In this document: piece by piece, positions 1 to 6,182 of the stretch | How the letters are laid out: every line of letters starts with the position of its first letter | Position numbering within the stretch: position 1 is the first letter of the stretch | Source: DASXMT01 sp035569695 | Lineage (GTDB): Bacteria; Actinomycetota; Acidimicrobiia; Acidimicrobiales; RAAP-2 | Reading direction: 5' to 3' | Assembly: GCA_035569695.1 (NCBI GenBank) | Contig: DATMMO010000356.1 | Span: 1 to 8,212 of the forward strand | DNA: 8,212 bases | Made by a program: the position numbers and the translations under genes | Notes under the pieces: generated by a model | Seen by the model: only the letters and a program-made list of their open reading frames with translations | Database searches by the model: none | What the model was told of the DNA's origin: nothing

Positions 1-249
1 TCCGAGATAGACCCGGCCCGAGGCGGGGGATAGAAGGCCCGAGAGCACGGCGAACAGGGTGGACTTGCCCGCACCGTTCGGGCCCACCAGGCCGATGATG
101 GACGACGGCGGCACCTCGAGGCTCACTTCGGACAGGGCAACCAGGCCGCCGAAGCGCACCGTGACCCCGGTGGCCGACAGCACCGGTGGCACCGGGCTTC
201 CCGGGACCGAATCCGGGGCCGGGATGGTCGTGGGGGTTGAAACGGTCAC
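1..249 (-). CDS. LivG-like ABC transporter ATP-binding protein (N-terminal 83 residues, runs off left edge)
   Basis: Cytoplasmic ATPase subunit of a HAAT-family (branched-chain amino acid-type) uptake ABC transporter; it would hydrolyse ATP to power the adjacent permease. Only the N-terminal 83 codons are present. Reading the minus strand, a GTG start at 249-247 opens a frame that stays open to the edge. Residues 1-23 are a Ser/Thr/Pro/Val-rich extension before the usual first strand. RFGGLVAL (residues 32-39) is the typical LivG-type A-loop region, and GPNGAGKST (56-64) is a complete Walker A with K62. The Q-loop, signature motif and Walker B lie outside the window. The start overlaps the permease stop by 4 bp (GTGA), so translation is probably coupled and the genes co-transcribed. 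LivG fits better than LivF because of the FGGLVAL and GKSTLF wording. Substrate unknown. Confidence 0.88.
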   Translation of the reverse strand, partial: MTVSTPTTIPAPDSVPGSPVPPVLSATGVTVRFGGLVALSEVSLEVPPSSIIGLVGPNGAGKSTLFAVLSGLLSPASGRVYLG

Positions 250-2258
250 GAGGACACCTCTTCGACCACCGGCGCGGTGTCACCGGCGGGTGCGCCCGCA
301 GTGGCTAAGACCCCGAGGGTCGGGGGGACTTTTCGGTTGGCCAGGTGCAAGAGGCCCCGGCGCAGGTATTGGCCGTATTGGGCCACGGTCCCGTCGGGGA
401 ACTTGGCCACCCCGATGGCCCCCAGGCCGAAGAGCACGGGGGGGATCTGGGCCGTCCAGGCCGGCAGGTAAGCCTGGAACAGACCGGGGATCAAGGTGAA
501 GGTCAGACCGGCCACCAGGGCGGCGATGTTCGAGCGCACCCCGATGGTGACCAGCACGGCCAGCCACACCACGCCCAAGAAGGTGGCGAAGTTGGCCGGC
601 TGGGCCGTGGTCTGGGCCGTGACCAAGAAGCCACCGCCGATCCCGGCCACCAGAGCCCCAAGGCCGGCCACGATGATCTTCATGGGCACCACCGATATGC
701 CCATGGTCCGAGACCCCGGCTCGCTCCAGCGCACGGCGTTGAGGGCCAGGCCGGTGGTCGATCGTCGGAGGTTCACGATGAACAGGGCCACGATGGCAAA
801 GGCCCCGAGGCACACGTAGGCAAAGGCGTGGTCGGTCGAGGCCCAGGTGGGCCGGAGCACGTTCACCCCGAGCCCCTGGTTCTGGAAGATGCCCAGGGTG
901 AACACCAGGTTCTCCATCAGCAACCCGAAGGTCAAAGTGACGAGAGCCACGTAGAGCCCCCCCAGGCGGATGGTGAGAAAGCCGATGATGAGCCCCATGG
1001 GCAACGCGACCAGGCCCCCCACGATGATGGCGGCCAGGATGGGCCACCCGTGGTTGGTGGCCAGCTGGGAGGCGGTGAGCCCGCCCACGCCGGCAAAGGT
1101 GATCTGGCACAACCAGATCATCCCCCCCTCACCGGTGACCAGGGTGAAGGACAAAAAGATGATGGCATAGGCGAAGGCCTGGGCCACCAGGCCCACCCAG
1201 AAGCCCTGGACCAAGATGGGCAAGAAGGCGGCGATGGCCATGAGGACCAAGGGGCCCCCGTATTTGGACACCAGCCCGAGCGAGCCCGAATCGAGGGCGC
1301 TCGAAGTCGACCCGGCCAGCTGAGATTCCCCCTGCGGGATGATGGCCATGTCCAGGGCCCCGCCCACCCGCTCGGTCTCTGACACCCGGCCTCGGAAGAT
1401 GAGGTTGTAGAGCAAGAAGACGGCGATGAACATGAAGGGCACGGCATCGACGATCTCGGTGGTCACACTGGAGCTCGGGGGCAGGTAGCGCTGGATGAGG
1501 GCGGTGACCACGCCCATGAGCAGACCGACGATCACGGCGATGGGAAGGCTCTTCAGCTTGGCCGCCACCACGGCGGCAAAGGCGGCGGCGATCAACAAGG
1601 TGAAGTTGCCCGGATCGAGGCCGATGATGGGAGCAGCCAGCACCCCGGCCAGGCCGGCGAAAAAGGTGCTGACGGCCCACACCCCGATGGAGACCGCCGA
1701 TGGGCTGGTCCCCGACAGGGCGGTCATCGAGGGCGAGTCGACCATGGCTCGGACCTTCAAGCCCACGTCGGTGTAGCGCAGGACCACCGCCCCGAGCACC
1801 ACTGTGGCCACCACGCAGATGTAGACGATGATCTGGTCCATGGTGACGGGGACGCCGATGAAGTTGAACACCCGGACCGGTTCGGGGGCGAGGCCGGGAG
1901 CCTTCAAGATGGCCCCGCTGCCGAAGATCAGGGTGGCGATGGCCGGGATGGTGACCAACAGGCCCAGGGTGGCCACCACCTTGATCAACGGCGAGGACAA
2001 TCGCAGGTAGCGGAAGAGCACGAAATACAAAAAGACGCCAAGGGCCGGACCGGCGATGACGATGGACACGAAACCCGAGGGGACAATGCCCCAGTTCAGC
2101 TGGGTGTGCAGGTAGTAGTAGAAGCGGGCGATGAAATAGGCCAGGGCCCCGAAGGCGAAGTTCAAGATGCCCGAGGACACATAGGTGATGACCAGGCCGG
2201 CCGAGGCGATGGCGTAGATGCCTCCGAGCACCAGCCCGGCGATCACGTATTGAAGCAT
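246..2258 (-). CDS. Fused LivH-LivM branched-chain amino acid-type ABC transporter permease
   Basis: Integral membrane permease of a HAAT-family ABC importer, 670 residues. Two permease domains that are separate genes in the classical liv operons are one chain here. Residues 1-290 are LivH-like: hydrophobic segments begin at LQYVIAGLVLGG, the ILNFAFG motif is at 31-37, and a coupling-helix-like stretch lies near 163-185 (TDVGLKVRAM). Residues 291-333 form a polar linker. Residues 334-640 are LivM-like, with RLGGLYVALVTLTFG (431-445) and a second coupling-helix-like stretch near 500-522. The tail after 640 is Pro/Ala-rich. An upstream in-frame ATG at 2303 was rejected: the ATG at 2258 has GGAGG six bases before it and gives the normal LivH beginning. 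The gene is divergent from the binding protein and overlaps the downstream ATPase by 4 bp. LivH-LivM fusions are known in Actinobacteria. The transported compound cannot be read from the sequence. Confidence 0.93.
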   Translation of the reverse strand: MLQYVIAGLVLGGIYAIASAGLVITYVSSGILNFAFGALAYFIARFYYYLHTQLNWGIVPSGFVSIVIAGPALGVFLYFVLFRYLRLSSPLIKVVATLGLLVTIPAIATLIFGSGAILKAPGLAPEPVRVFNFIGVPVTMDQIIVYICVVATVVLGAVVLRYTDVGLKVRAMVDSPSMTALSGTSPSAVSIGVWAVSTFFAGLAGVLAAPIIGLDPGNFTLLIAAAFAAVVAAKLKSLPIAVIVGLLMGVVTALIQRYLPPSSSVTTEIVDAVPFMFIAVFLLYNLIFRGRVSETERVGGALDMAIIPQGESQLAGSTSSALDSGSLGLVSKYGGPLVLMAIAAFLPILVQGFWVGLVAQAFAYAIIFLSFTLVTGEGGMIWLCQITFAGVGGLTASQLATNHGWPILAAIIVGGLVALPMGLIIGFLTIRLGGLYVALVTLTFGLLMENLVFTLGIFQNQGLGVNVLRPTWASTDHAFAYVCLGAFAIVALFIVNLRRSTTGLALNAVRWSEPGSRTMGISVVPMKIIVAGLGALVAGIGGGFLVTAQTTAQPANFATFLGVVWLAVLVTIGVRSNIAALVAGLTFTLIPGLFQAYLPAWTAQIPPVLFGLGAIGVAKFPDGTVAQYGQYLRRGLLHLANRKVPPTLGVLATAGAPAGDTAPVVEEVSS

Positions 2259-2264
2259 GAAGCG

Positions 2265-2269
2265 CCTCC
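2265..2269 (-). promoter_or_regulatory. Shine-Dalgarno site of the permease gene
   Basis: Minus-strand GGAGG within a purine-rich run, six bases before the ATG at 2258-2256. It decides the start against the upstream ATG at 2303, which has no such site. Confidence 0.75.
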
Positions 2270-2301
2270 CCCTTCCCCTAGCGCAGCGACCCAGCCGCTG
2301 C

Positions 2302-2307
2302 AATGTA
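2302..2307 (-). promoter_or_regulatory. Weak candidate -10 element for the permease operon
   Basis: On the minus strand this reads TACATT, matching the TAnnnT pattern of actinobacterial -10 boxes. It would give a leader of roughly 35-40 nt before the permease ATG. No good -35 hexamer is seen 16-18 bp upstream, so this is only a candidate. Confidence 0.22.
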
Positions 2308-2351
2308 CACCGCTCGATCCATGCCCGGCTCGACTAGAACGATTCCTCCGT

Positions 2352-2370
2352 TGGCCACACCGGGTGGCCA
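2352..2370. repeat. 19-bp perfect dyad, possible operator
   Basis: TGGCCAC (2352-2358) and its exact reverse complement GTGGCCA (2364-2370) flank a 5-bp centre, ACCGG. It lies about 95 bp upstream of the permease start and 230 bp upstream of the binding-protein start, a natural place for a regulator controlling both directions. No T-run follows, and transcripts from either likely promoter would not cross it, so an operator is more likely than a terminator. No regulator gene is present to pair with it. Confidence 0.4.
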
Positions 2371-2487
2371 CGGTATCGCCCATTTTCTTTTCGTCGGAGG
2401 TCCAACCAGTAGCCCGAACATTAGTGCCCGATAGCGTCAGCTGCCAGCCCGCCTTTTCCGCCGATGATGCGTTCATATTTGCGAAAC

Positions 2488-2516
2488 TTGACCGCCCACA
2501 AGCCGGATCGTAAGCT
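2488..2516 (+). promoter_or_regulatory. Candidate promoter of the substrate-binding protein gene
   Basis: TTGACC at 2488-2493 matches 5 of 6 bases of the -35 consensus. After exactly 17 bp comes TAAGCT at 2511-2516, which keeps the conserved TA and final T of a -10 box. A start near 2523 would give a leader of about 75 nt that contains the whole nested stem-loop at 2533-2574. Confidence 0.4.
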
Positions 2517-2532
2517 CCCCGTAACATCTTCA

Positions 2533-2574
2533 GTTGGCAGTTCCCGCATAAGTGGGGGTCGACACTCTGCCAAC
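2533..2574 (+). repeat. Nested stem-loop in the leader of the binding-protein gene
   Basis: GTTGGCAG (2533-2540) and CTGCCAAC (2567-2574) are perfect 8-bp inverted repeats. Inside them CCCGC (2543-2547) can pair with GTGGG (2552-2556), including one G-U pair, around an ATAA tetraloop (2548-2551). The structure ends 13 bases before the G-run serving as ribosome site. It could stabilise the mRNA, modulate translation, or act as an operator at DNA level; the sequence alone does not tell which. Confidence 0.4.
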
Positions 2575-2586
2575 ATTGATCACTAT

Positions 2587-2594
2587 CGGGGGGA
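2587..2594 (+). promoter_or_regulatory. Shine-Dalgarno-like G-run of the binding-protein gene
   Basis: A run of G followed by A ends five bases before the ATG at 2599. It supports this start over the in-frame ATG at 2464, which would put a long polar stretch ahead of the signal peptide. Confidence 0.55.
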
Positions 2595-2598
2595 ACAC

Positions 2599-3846
2599 AT
2601 GCGTTTTAAGCTGGTTAAGGCCGCAACAGCGGCGGTCTCAGTGGTGGGGCTCGCTGCCTCGGTCGGAGTACCGGCTACCACCGCCTCGGCGGCGGCCACG
2701 GGTTCCCCCATAAAAATCGCGCTGATCACCTCGGAGACGGGTATCGCCGCCGCCGAATTCCAGACTTCGCCCCAGGGCTTCCTGGCTCGCATCGCCCTGC
2801 AGAACGCCAACGGTGGCGTGAACGGTCACAAGATCGTGCCCATCGTGATCAACGACCAGGGCAGCACCAGCCAAGTGGCAACGGCCGCCCAGCAGGCCAT
2901 CTCGGAAGGCGCCATCGGCATCGTGAGCGTCACCCCCTTCTTCTTCGCCGCCTACAAGTTCCCACAGCAGGCCGGCATACCCGTCACCGGCGGGGCCTTC
3001 GACGGCCCCGAGTGGGGCCAGCAGCCCAACACCAACATGTTCGACTCGGACGGCGCCGCCACCAGCACGGCTGTCCCCGTCAGCGATGGTGTCGGCAAGT
3101 TCTTCAAGTCCAAGGGGGGCACCGTCCTCGCCTCCTACGGCTATGGCGTGTCACCCACTTCGGCCCACTCGGCCAACGGCACGGCCAAGTCGGCCACGAT
3201 GGCCGGCCTGAAGGTCGGTGTACTCGACACCTCGATCCCCTTCGGCGGCGTGGACTTCACCACCCAGGTCTTGACGGCCAAGGCCAAGCACGTGAACACC
3301 CTCTACGCCGGACTGGACAACAACTCCAACTTCGCCCTCATCACCGCGTTGAAGCAGGCCGGCGTGAAGTTGAAGGTGGCTGAGTTCCCGACCGGCTACG
3401 AGCCCGACATCATCAACACTCCGGCCTGGCAGGCCGTCCAGGGCGCCTACTTCCTCTCCGAGTTCCGTCCGACGGCCATCCCCAACGCCGGCACCGTCCA
3501 GATGGCCAACGCTCTGCTCAAGTACCAGAACCGTCCCCTGAAGAACTTCCCCACCTACAACATCTACGAGGCGTACCTGGGCGCCGACCTCATGATCAAG
3601 GGCCTACAGCTGGCAGGGAAGAACCCCACCTCGGCCGGGGTCATCAAGGCCCTCCGCAACGTGAAGGCCTACAACGGCAACGGCATCCTGCCCGTCTCCA
3701 TCAACTACTCGACGGACTTCGGCAAGGCCGCCCCCACTGCCTGCGCCTGGTACATGCAGGCACAAAAGAGCGGCTTCGTGGCCAACAGCACGCAACCCCT
3801 GTGCGGAAAGACCATCGCCGGTTCGACGTCTCTGACCTACCCGTGA
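2599..3846 (+). CDS. Secreted substrate-binding protein of a branched-chain amino acid-type ABC importer
   Basis: Extracytoplasmic binding protein, 415 residues, of the Leu/Ile/Val-binding-protein type (Peripla_BP_6-like). It should capture the substrate and hand it to the fused permease encoded divergently. Residues 1-31 form a Sec signal peptide: basic start (R2, K4, K7), Ala/Val-rich core, and an ASA cleavage site at 29-31. The mature part opens with KIALITSETG (39-48), the usual first strand and ligand loop. GGVNGHKI fits the family's conserved GGVNGRKI turn after the first helix. There is no lipobox Cys; the only cysteines are C382 and C402, which could form a disulfide. The start at 2599 was chosen because it follows a G-rich ribosome site and begins the signal peptide directly. 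Codon use is strongly biased (AAG, AAC, TTC), as expected for a highly expressed gene. Family homologues bind amino acids, amides, urea or aromatic acids, so the ligand is open. Confidence 0.92.
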   Translation: MRFKLVKAATAAVSVVGLAASVGVPATTASAAATGSPIKIALITSETGIAAAEFQTSPQGFLARIALQNANGGVNGHKIVPIVINDQGSTSQVATAAQQAISEGAIGIVSVTPFFFAAYKFPQQAGIPVTGGAFDGPEWGQQPNTNMFDSDGAATSTAVPVSDGVGKFFKSKGGTVLASYGYGVSPTSAHSANGTAKSATMAGLKVGVLDTSIPFGGVDFTTQVLTAKAKHVNTLYAGLDNNSNFALITALKQAGVKLKVAEFPTGYEPDIINTPAWQAVQGAYFLSEFRPTAIPNAGTVQMANALLKYQNRPLKNFPTYNIYEAYLGADLMIKGLQLAGKNPTSAGVIKALRNVKAYNGNGILPVSINYSTDFGKAAPTACAWYMQAQKSGFVANSTQPLCGKTIAGSTSLTYP

Positions 3847-3909
3847 TCGTCGACTAGAACCGTCGGGGTGAGCCACAGCCGGTGGCCAGCCCGATCGGTC
3901 TCGATGTCA

Positions 3910-3926
3910 ATCACCCTGGGGGTGGT
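3910..3926 (+). terminator. Possible terminator-like hairpin after the binding-protein gene
   Basis: ATCACCC (3910-3916) can pair with GGGTGGT (3920-3926), with one T-G pair, across a 3-nt loop, 63 bp after the stop codon. No T-tract follows. Hairpins without T-tracts are reported as terminators in some actinobacteria, but the assignment is weak. Confidence 0.22.
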
Positions 3927-3976
3927 CACGAGGAAGACGGATGCCGCCATGGGTTGGGGGACCAACACCGGGTGGA

Positions 3977-4001
3977 GCGTCGAGGAGATAGACCTCGACG
4001 C
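3977..4001. repeat. Perfect 9-bp inverted repeat upstream of the first SDR gene
   Basis: GCGTCGAGG (3977-3985) and CCTCGACGC (3993-4001) are exact reverse complements around a 7-nt centre, AGATAGA. It ends 38 nt before the GTG start at 4040. As RNA it would be a stable hairpin in the leader; as DNA it resembles a long dyad operator of the kind bound by TetR-type repressors. It could also close the preceding transcription unit. Confidence 0.5.
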
Positions 4002-4039
4002 ATCGTCACTACCGGCCATGGGGGCCACTGGAGCGCAGG

Positions 4040-4810
4040 GTGACGGTAGACCAAACCACCGAGTCAGGTCGGTTCCAGGGAAAGGTGGCCATCGTCACCG
4101 GAGCCGGCTCTGGCCTCGGCCGTTCCACCGCCCTGCGCCTGTCGGGCGAGGGGTCCGGGGTGGCCCTGGTGGACATCGACCTGCCCGCGGCGCAATCGGT
4201 CAGTGAAACAATCACCGCGGCGGGCGGCATCGCCCAGGCCCTGGAGGCCGACGTGGCCGAACCCGAAGATGTTCGCTCGGTCGTAGCCGAGATCGCCTCA
4301 TCGCTGGGCCGGCCCCAGGTTCTGGTCAACAGCGCCGGCATCGGCCAGTTCGCCCACACCACCGATGAGTCCTTCGACGCGTGGACCAGGACCATCGCCG
4401 TCAACCTGGGCGGGACTTTCCTGATGTGCCAGGCGGTGCTCCCTCACCTTCTCGACGGCGGTGGATCCATCGTCAACATCGCATCCAACAGCGGGGTGCA
4501 AGGCATCCCCTACGCCGCCGCCTACTGCGCCTCCAAGGGAGGGGTCGTCCTGTTGACCAAGTCGCTGGCCGCCGAGTACTCGGGCACCGGTGTCCGCGTC
4601 AACGCGGTGGCCCCGGGCGGGATGACCACTCCCCTGCTCGCTTCCTTCGTCCTGCCCTCCGCCGCCGATGCCACCCGATTGCCCCGGGGCACCCGGCTGC
4701 CTCACGCCAGTCCGGACGAGATCGCCTCGCTGGTGGCCTACGTCGCCTCCGACGACGCACGGTTCATGATGGGCAGCATCGTCTCCATCGACGGCGGTAT
4801 CACGGCTTGA
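4040..4810 (+). CDS. Short-chain dehydrogenase/reductase (classical SDR, first of three)
   Basis: NAD(P)-dependent oxidoreductase of the classical SDR family, 256 residues, cytoplasmic, probably interconverting an alcohol and a ketone. The Rossmann motif TGAGSGLG is at 20-27. D45 at the end of the second strand suggests preference for NAD(H). NSAG (97-100) replaces the usual NNAG. The catalytic set is N122, S149, Y162 and K166 (YCASK), with the normal 13-residue Ser-Tyr spacing. APGG at 191-194 and the C-terminal DGG are typical. The loop after TTPLL (residues 196-225) is Pro/Arg-rich and lacks the common PLGR motif, so the substrate pocket may be distinctive. The GTG start has GGAG six bases upstream; the nearby ATG at 4018 is out of frame. 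It is the first gene of a plus-strand group with a thioesterase and two more SDRs. FabG-like annotation is possible, but the substrate is unknown. Confidence 0.92.
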   Translation: MTVDQTTESGRFQGKVAIVTGAGSGLGRSTALRLSGEGSGVALVDIDLPAAQSVSETITAAGGIAQALEADVAEPEDVRSVVAEIASSLGRPQVLVNSAGIGQFAHTTDESFDAWTRTIAVNLGGTFLMCQAVLPHLLDGGGSIVNIASNSGVQGIPYAAAYCASKGGVVLLTKSLAAEYSGTGVRVNAVAPGGMTTPLLASFVLPSAADATRLPRGTRLPHASPDEIASLVAYVASDDARFMMGSIVSIDGGITA

Positions 4811-4819
4811 GCCCAAACT

Positions 4820-4838
4820 GGGGGAGACAGGGGGAGAC
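4820..4838 (+). repeat. Short tandem repeat, two copies of a 9-mer with 10-bp period
   Basis: GGGGGAGAC occurs at 4820-4828 and again at 4830-4838, one helical turn apart, 10 bp after the SDR stop. It may be a chance duplication or a small binding site. The rest of the 192-bp gap 4811-5002 shows no terminator or clear promoter. Confidence 0.35.
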
Positions 4839-5002
4839 GATCAGGCCCCGGCGATGTTGCGTGGCCCAGGCATCTGAGAAAGGATGTTTTCGCCAGCCGG
4901 TGGGCCCGTCAATGAGCCCGCGCCTGAGCCGCCTCATCGACGAGATGGCCTCGCCGGCTACGGCATGATCGATCCTTTGCCGGAAGAACGGAGCTTGCAG
5001 CA

Positions 5003-5398
5003 ATGACCGCAATCGATCTGGGCGCGTCGCACATTCTGTCCCTCATGCACATGCAACAGGTCGACGACCCAGAGACGGGACCGGCGCTCGAGATGGAGCT
5101 TCGCCCCGAGGTCGTCAATCCCCACGGGAGTCTGCACGGAGGGTTGATGGGCGCACTGATCGAGTGCGGTGCGGCCGGGTGCGCGGTCCGGGCCTCAGGC
5201 TCGGTCAACATCGTGGCCTCGGACATGAACATCCGGTTCCTGAGCACGGTCAAGGTGGGCCCGGCCCGCGTGGTCTCCGAGGTCCTCCGCCGGGGGCGAC
5301 GGAACATCGTGGTCCAGGCCTCGGTGATCGACGTGGGCGACAACCGGAAGCTGGTGGCCTCCTCGACCCTGTCCTACACCCTGCTCGATGGTCAGTGA
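5003..5398 (+). CDS. PaaI-type hotdog-fold thioesterase
   Basis: Small acyl-CoA thioesterase of the PaaI/4HBT hotdog superfamily, 131 residues, the usual length for a single-domain member. It would hydrolyse an acyl- or aryl-CoA to the free acid and CoA in the cytoplasm, normally as a tetramer. NPHGSLHGGLMGALIE (residues 39-54) carries the conserved HGG turn (H45-G47) at the start of the central helix, and E54 stands where the catalytic Asp or Glu is found. SDMNIRFLSTVKVG, in the second half, is the typical central strand and turn. The ATG at 5003 has GGAG nine bases upstream. The gene lies 192 bp after the first SDR and only 25 bp before the second, so co-transcription with the second is likely. 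In context it may release CoA from an intermediate or end product of the pathway served by the SDRs. The specific acyl group cannot be determined. Confidence 0.88.
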   Translation: MTAIDLGASHILSLMHMQQVDDPETGPALEMELRPEVVNPHGSLHGGLMGALIECGAAGCAVRASGSVNIVASDMNIRFLSTVKVGPARVVSEVLRRGRRNIVVQASVIDVGDNRKLVASSTLSYTLLDGQ

Positions 5399-5411
5399 CA
5401 CCGATGGCACC

Positions 5412-5419
5412 GGAGGAGG
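5412..5419 (+). promoter_or_regulatory. Strong Shine-Dalgarno site of the second SDR gene
   Basis: GGAGGAGG lies four bases before the ATG at 5424, with the first GGAGG seven bases away. It decides the start against the in-frame ATG at 5388, which lies inside the thioesterase gene and would add 12 residues not typical of SDRs. Confidence 0.75.
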
Positions 5420-5423
5420 CCCG

Positions 5424-6182
5424 ATGAACGGTCATGGCCAGCGGACCTACGTGGTGAGCGGGGCGGCCAGCGGTATCGGCAAAGCGCTCGCCTTGCTGCT
5501 GCTGGGCGAGGGAGCCAGCGTGATCGCCCTGGACCGGGACTCGGAGGCCCTCGAACACCTCGCCGACGAAACGGGATCGAACGAGGAGACGCTCTTGTCG
5601 AGCGCCCTCGATGTCTCCGATGAGGCTTCGGTGGCCGAAGCCATCGAGTCCGGCGTTGCCCGGCTGGGTCCGCTGGACGGCGTGGCCACCTGTGCCGGGG
5701 TCTTCGTGGGTGGGGACTTCGCCCCCATCGCCGACATCGAGCTCGACCAATTCCTCTCGGTCCTCACCGTCAACCTGGTGGGCACCTTCCTGGTGGCCAA
5801 GCACAGTCTCCGCCACCTCCGCCGTCCCGGCGGTTCGGTCGTCACCGTGGCCTCCACCGCGGCGCTCCGAGGGCACGGGCGGGGTGCCGGCTACACCGCC
5901 TCCAAGGGTGGCGTCGTCGCCTTCACCCGCCTGGTGGCCGTGCAGTACGGGTCGGAGGGAATCCGGGCCAATTGCGTGTGCCCGGGCGGGACGAACACGC
6001 CGATGACGATGGGAGCCTTCACCACGCCCGAAGGGCTGGAGGCCGTTCGCCGCACCTACCCGCTGCAGCGGGCCGGTGAAGCCCACGAGCCCGCCACCGT
6101 GATCTCCTTCCTGCTCTCCGATGCGGCCTCGTTCGTCACCGGTACCACCATTCCCGTCGACGGTGGCGTGGTCATCGCCTGA
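5424..6182 (+). CDS. Short-chain dehydrogenase/reductase (second of three)
   Basis: Classical SDR oxidoreductase, 252 residues. The nucleotide-binding turn is SGAASGIG at 12-19, with Ser in place of the usual first Thr. D37 ends the second strand, again suggesting NAD(H). TCAG (89-92) replaces NNAG, so the first structural Asn is absent. N117, S144, Y157 and K161 (YTASK) form the expected catalytic set with 13-residue Ser-Tyr spacing. CPGGTNTPM (186-194) follows the seventh strand, and VDGG near the C-terminus is normal. The gene begins 25 bp after the thioesterase stop, behind a near-perfect ribosome site, and is probably in the same transcript. A perfect 8-bp inverted repeat directly follows its stop. 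Likely role: oxidation of a secondary alcohol, or reduction of the ketone, on a catabolic intermediate. Specific substrate and direction are unknown. Confidence 0.91.
   Translation: MNGHGQRTYVVSGAASGIGKALALLLLGEGASVIALDRDSEALEHLADETGSNEETLLSSALDVSDEASVAEAIESGVARLGPLDGVATCAGVFVGGDFAPIADIELDQFLSVLTVNLVGTFLVAKHSLRHLRRPGGSVVTVASTAALRGHGRGAGYTASKGGVVAFTRLVAVQYGSEGIRANCVCPGGTNTPMTMGAFTTPEGLEAVRRTYPLQRAGEAHEPATVISFLLSDAASFVTGTTIPVDGGVVIA

Larger units (their letters stand above)
2259..2598. promoter_or_regulatory. Divergent intergenic/control region between permease and binding-protein genes
   Basis: A 340-bp stretch without a convincing gene, between two divergent transporter genes. It is visibly richer in A+T on the binding-protein side (about 2380-2600). 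It contains a purine-rich ribosome site for each gene, a 19-bp dyad at 2352-2370, a promoter-like pair on the plus strand (2488-2516), a weaker -10-like hexamer on the minus strand (2302-2307), and a nested stem-loop at 2533-2574. Short open frames crossing it show no family resemblance or usable ribosome site. That it controls both transcription units is inferred from the gene arrangement. Confidence 0.6.
3847..4039. other. Hairpin-rich intergenic region between binding-protein and first SDR genes
   Basis: A 193-bp gap with no credible gene but several possible stem-loops in succession: GCCAC/GTGGC (3872-3886), ATCACCC/GGGTGGT (3910-3926), GTTGG/CCAAC around GGGA (3953-3966), and a perfect 9-bp repeat (3977-4001). 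None is followed by a T-run. Some of these could be chance in G+C-rich DNA; the last is the strongest. Termination of the binding-protein transcript and/or a structured leader for the next gene are both possible. Confidence 0.45.

Noticed and set aside
345..1382. Long plus-strand open frame opposite the permease
   Set aside because: Its composition (Gly, His, Gln, Asp-rich with no domain) is what the complement of a G+C-rich membrane-protein gene gives. The minus-strand frame has clear LivH/LivM features.
2259..2303. N-terminal extension of the permease to an ATG at 2303
   Set aside because: It adds an Arg-rich stretch not found in LivH proteins, and the GGAGG at 2269-2265 points to the ATG at 2258.
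2243..2527. Minus-strand 94-codon open frame crossing the divergent intergenic region
   Set aside because: It overlaps the permease start and ribosome site in another frame, has no recognisable motif, and would remove the control region needed by two genes.
2464..2598. N-terminal extension of the binding protein to an ATG at 2464
   Set aside because: It would place 45 polar residues ahead of a normal signal peptide and run through the candidate promoter and leader hairpin.
2330..3860. TCGACTAGAAC present at both 2330-2340 and 3850-3860
   Set aside because: An 11-bp match is expected by chance in a window of this size, and the flanks do not agree, so there is no sign of an element boundary or attachment site.
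4966..4975. GATCGATC palindrome before the thioesterase
   Set aside because: A short 8-bp palindrome common in G+C-rich DNA, with no supporting promoter or conserved context.
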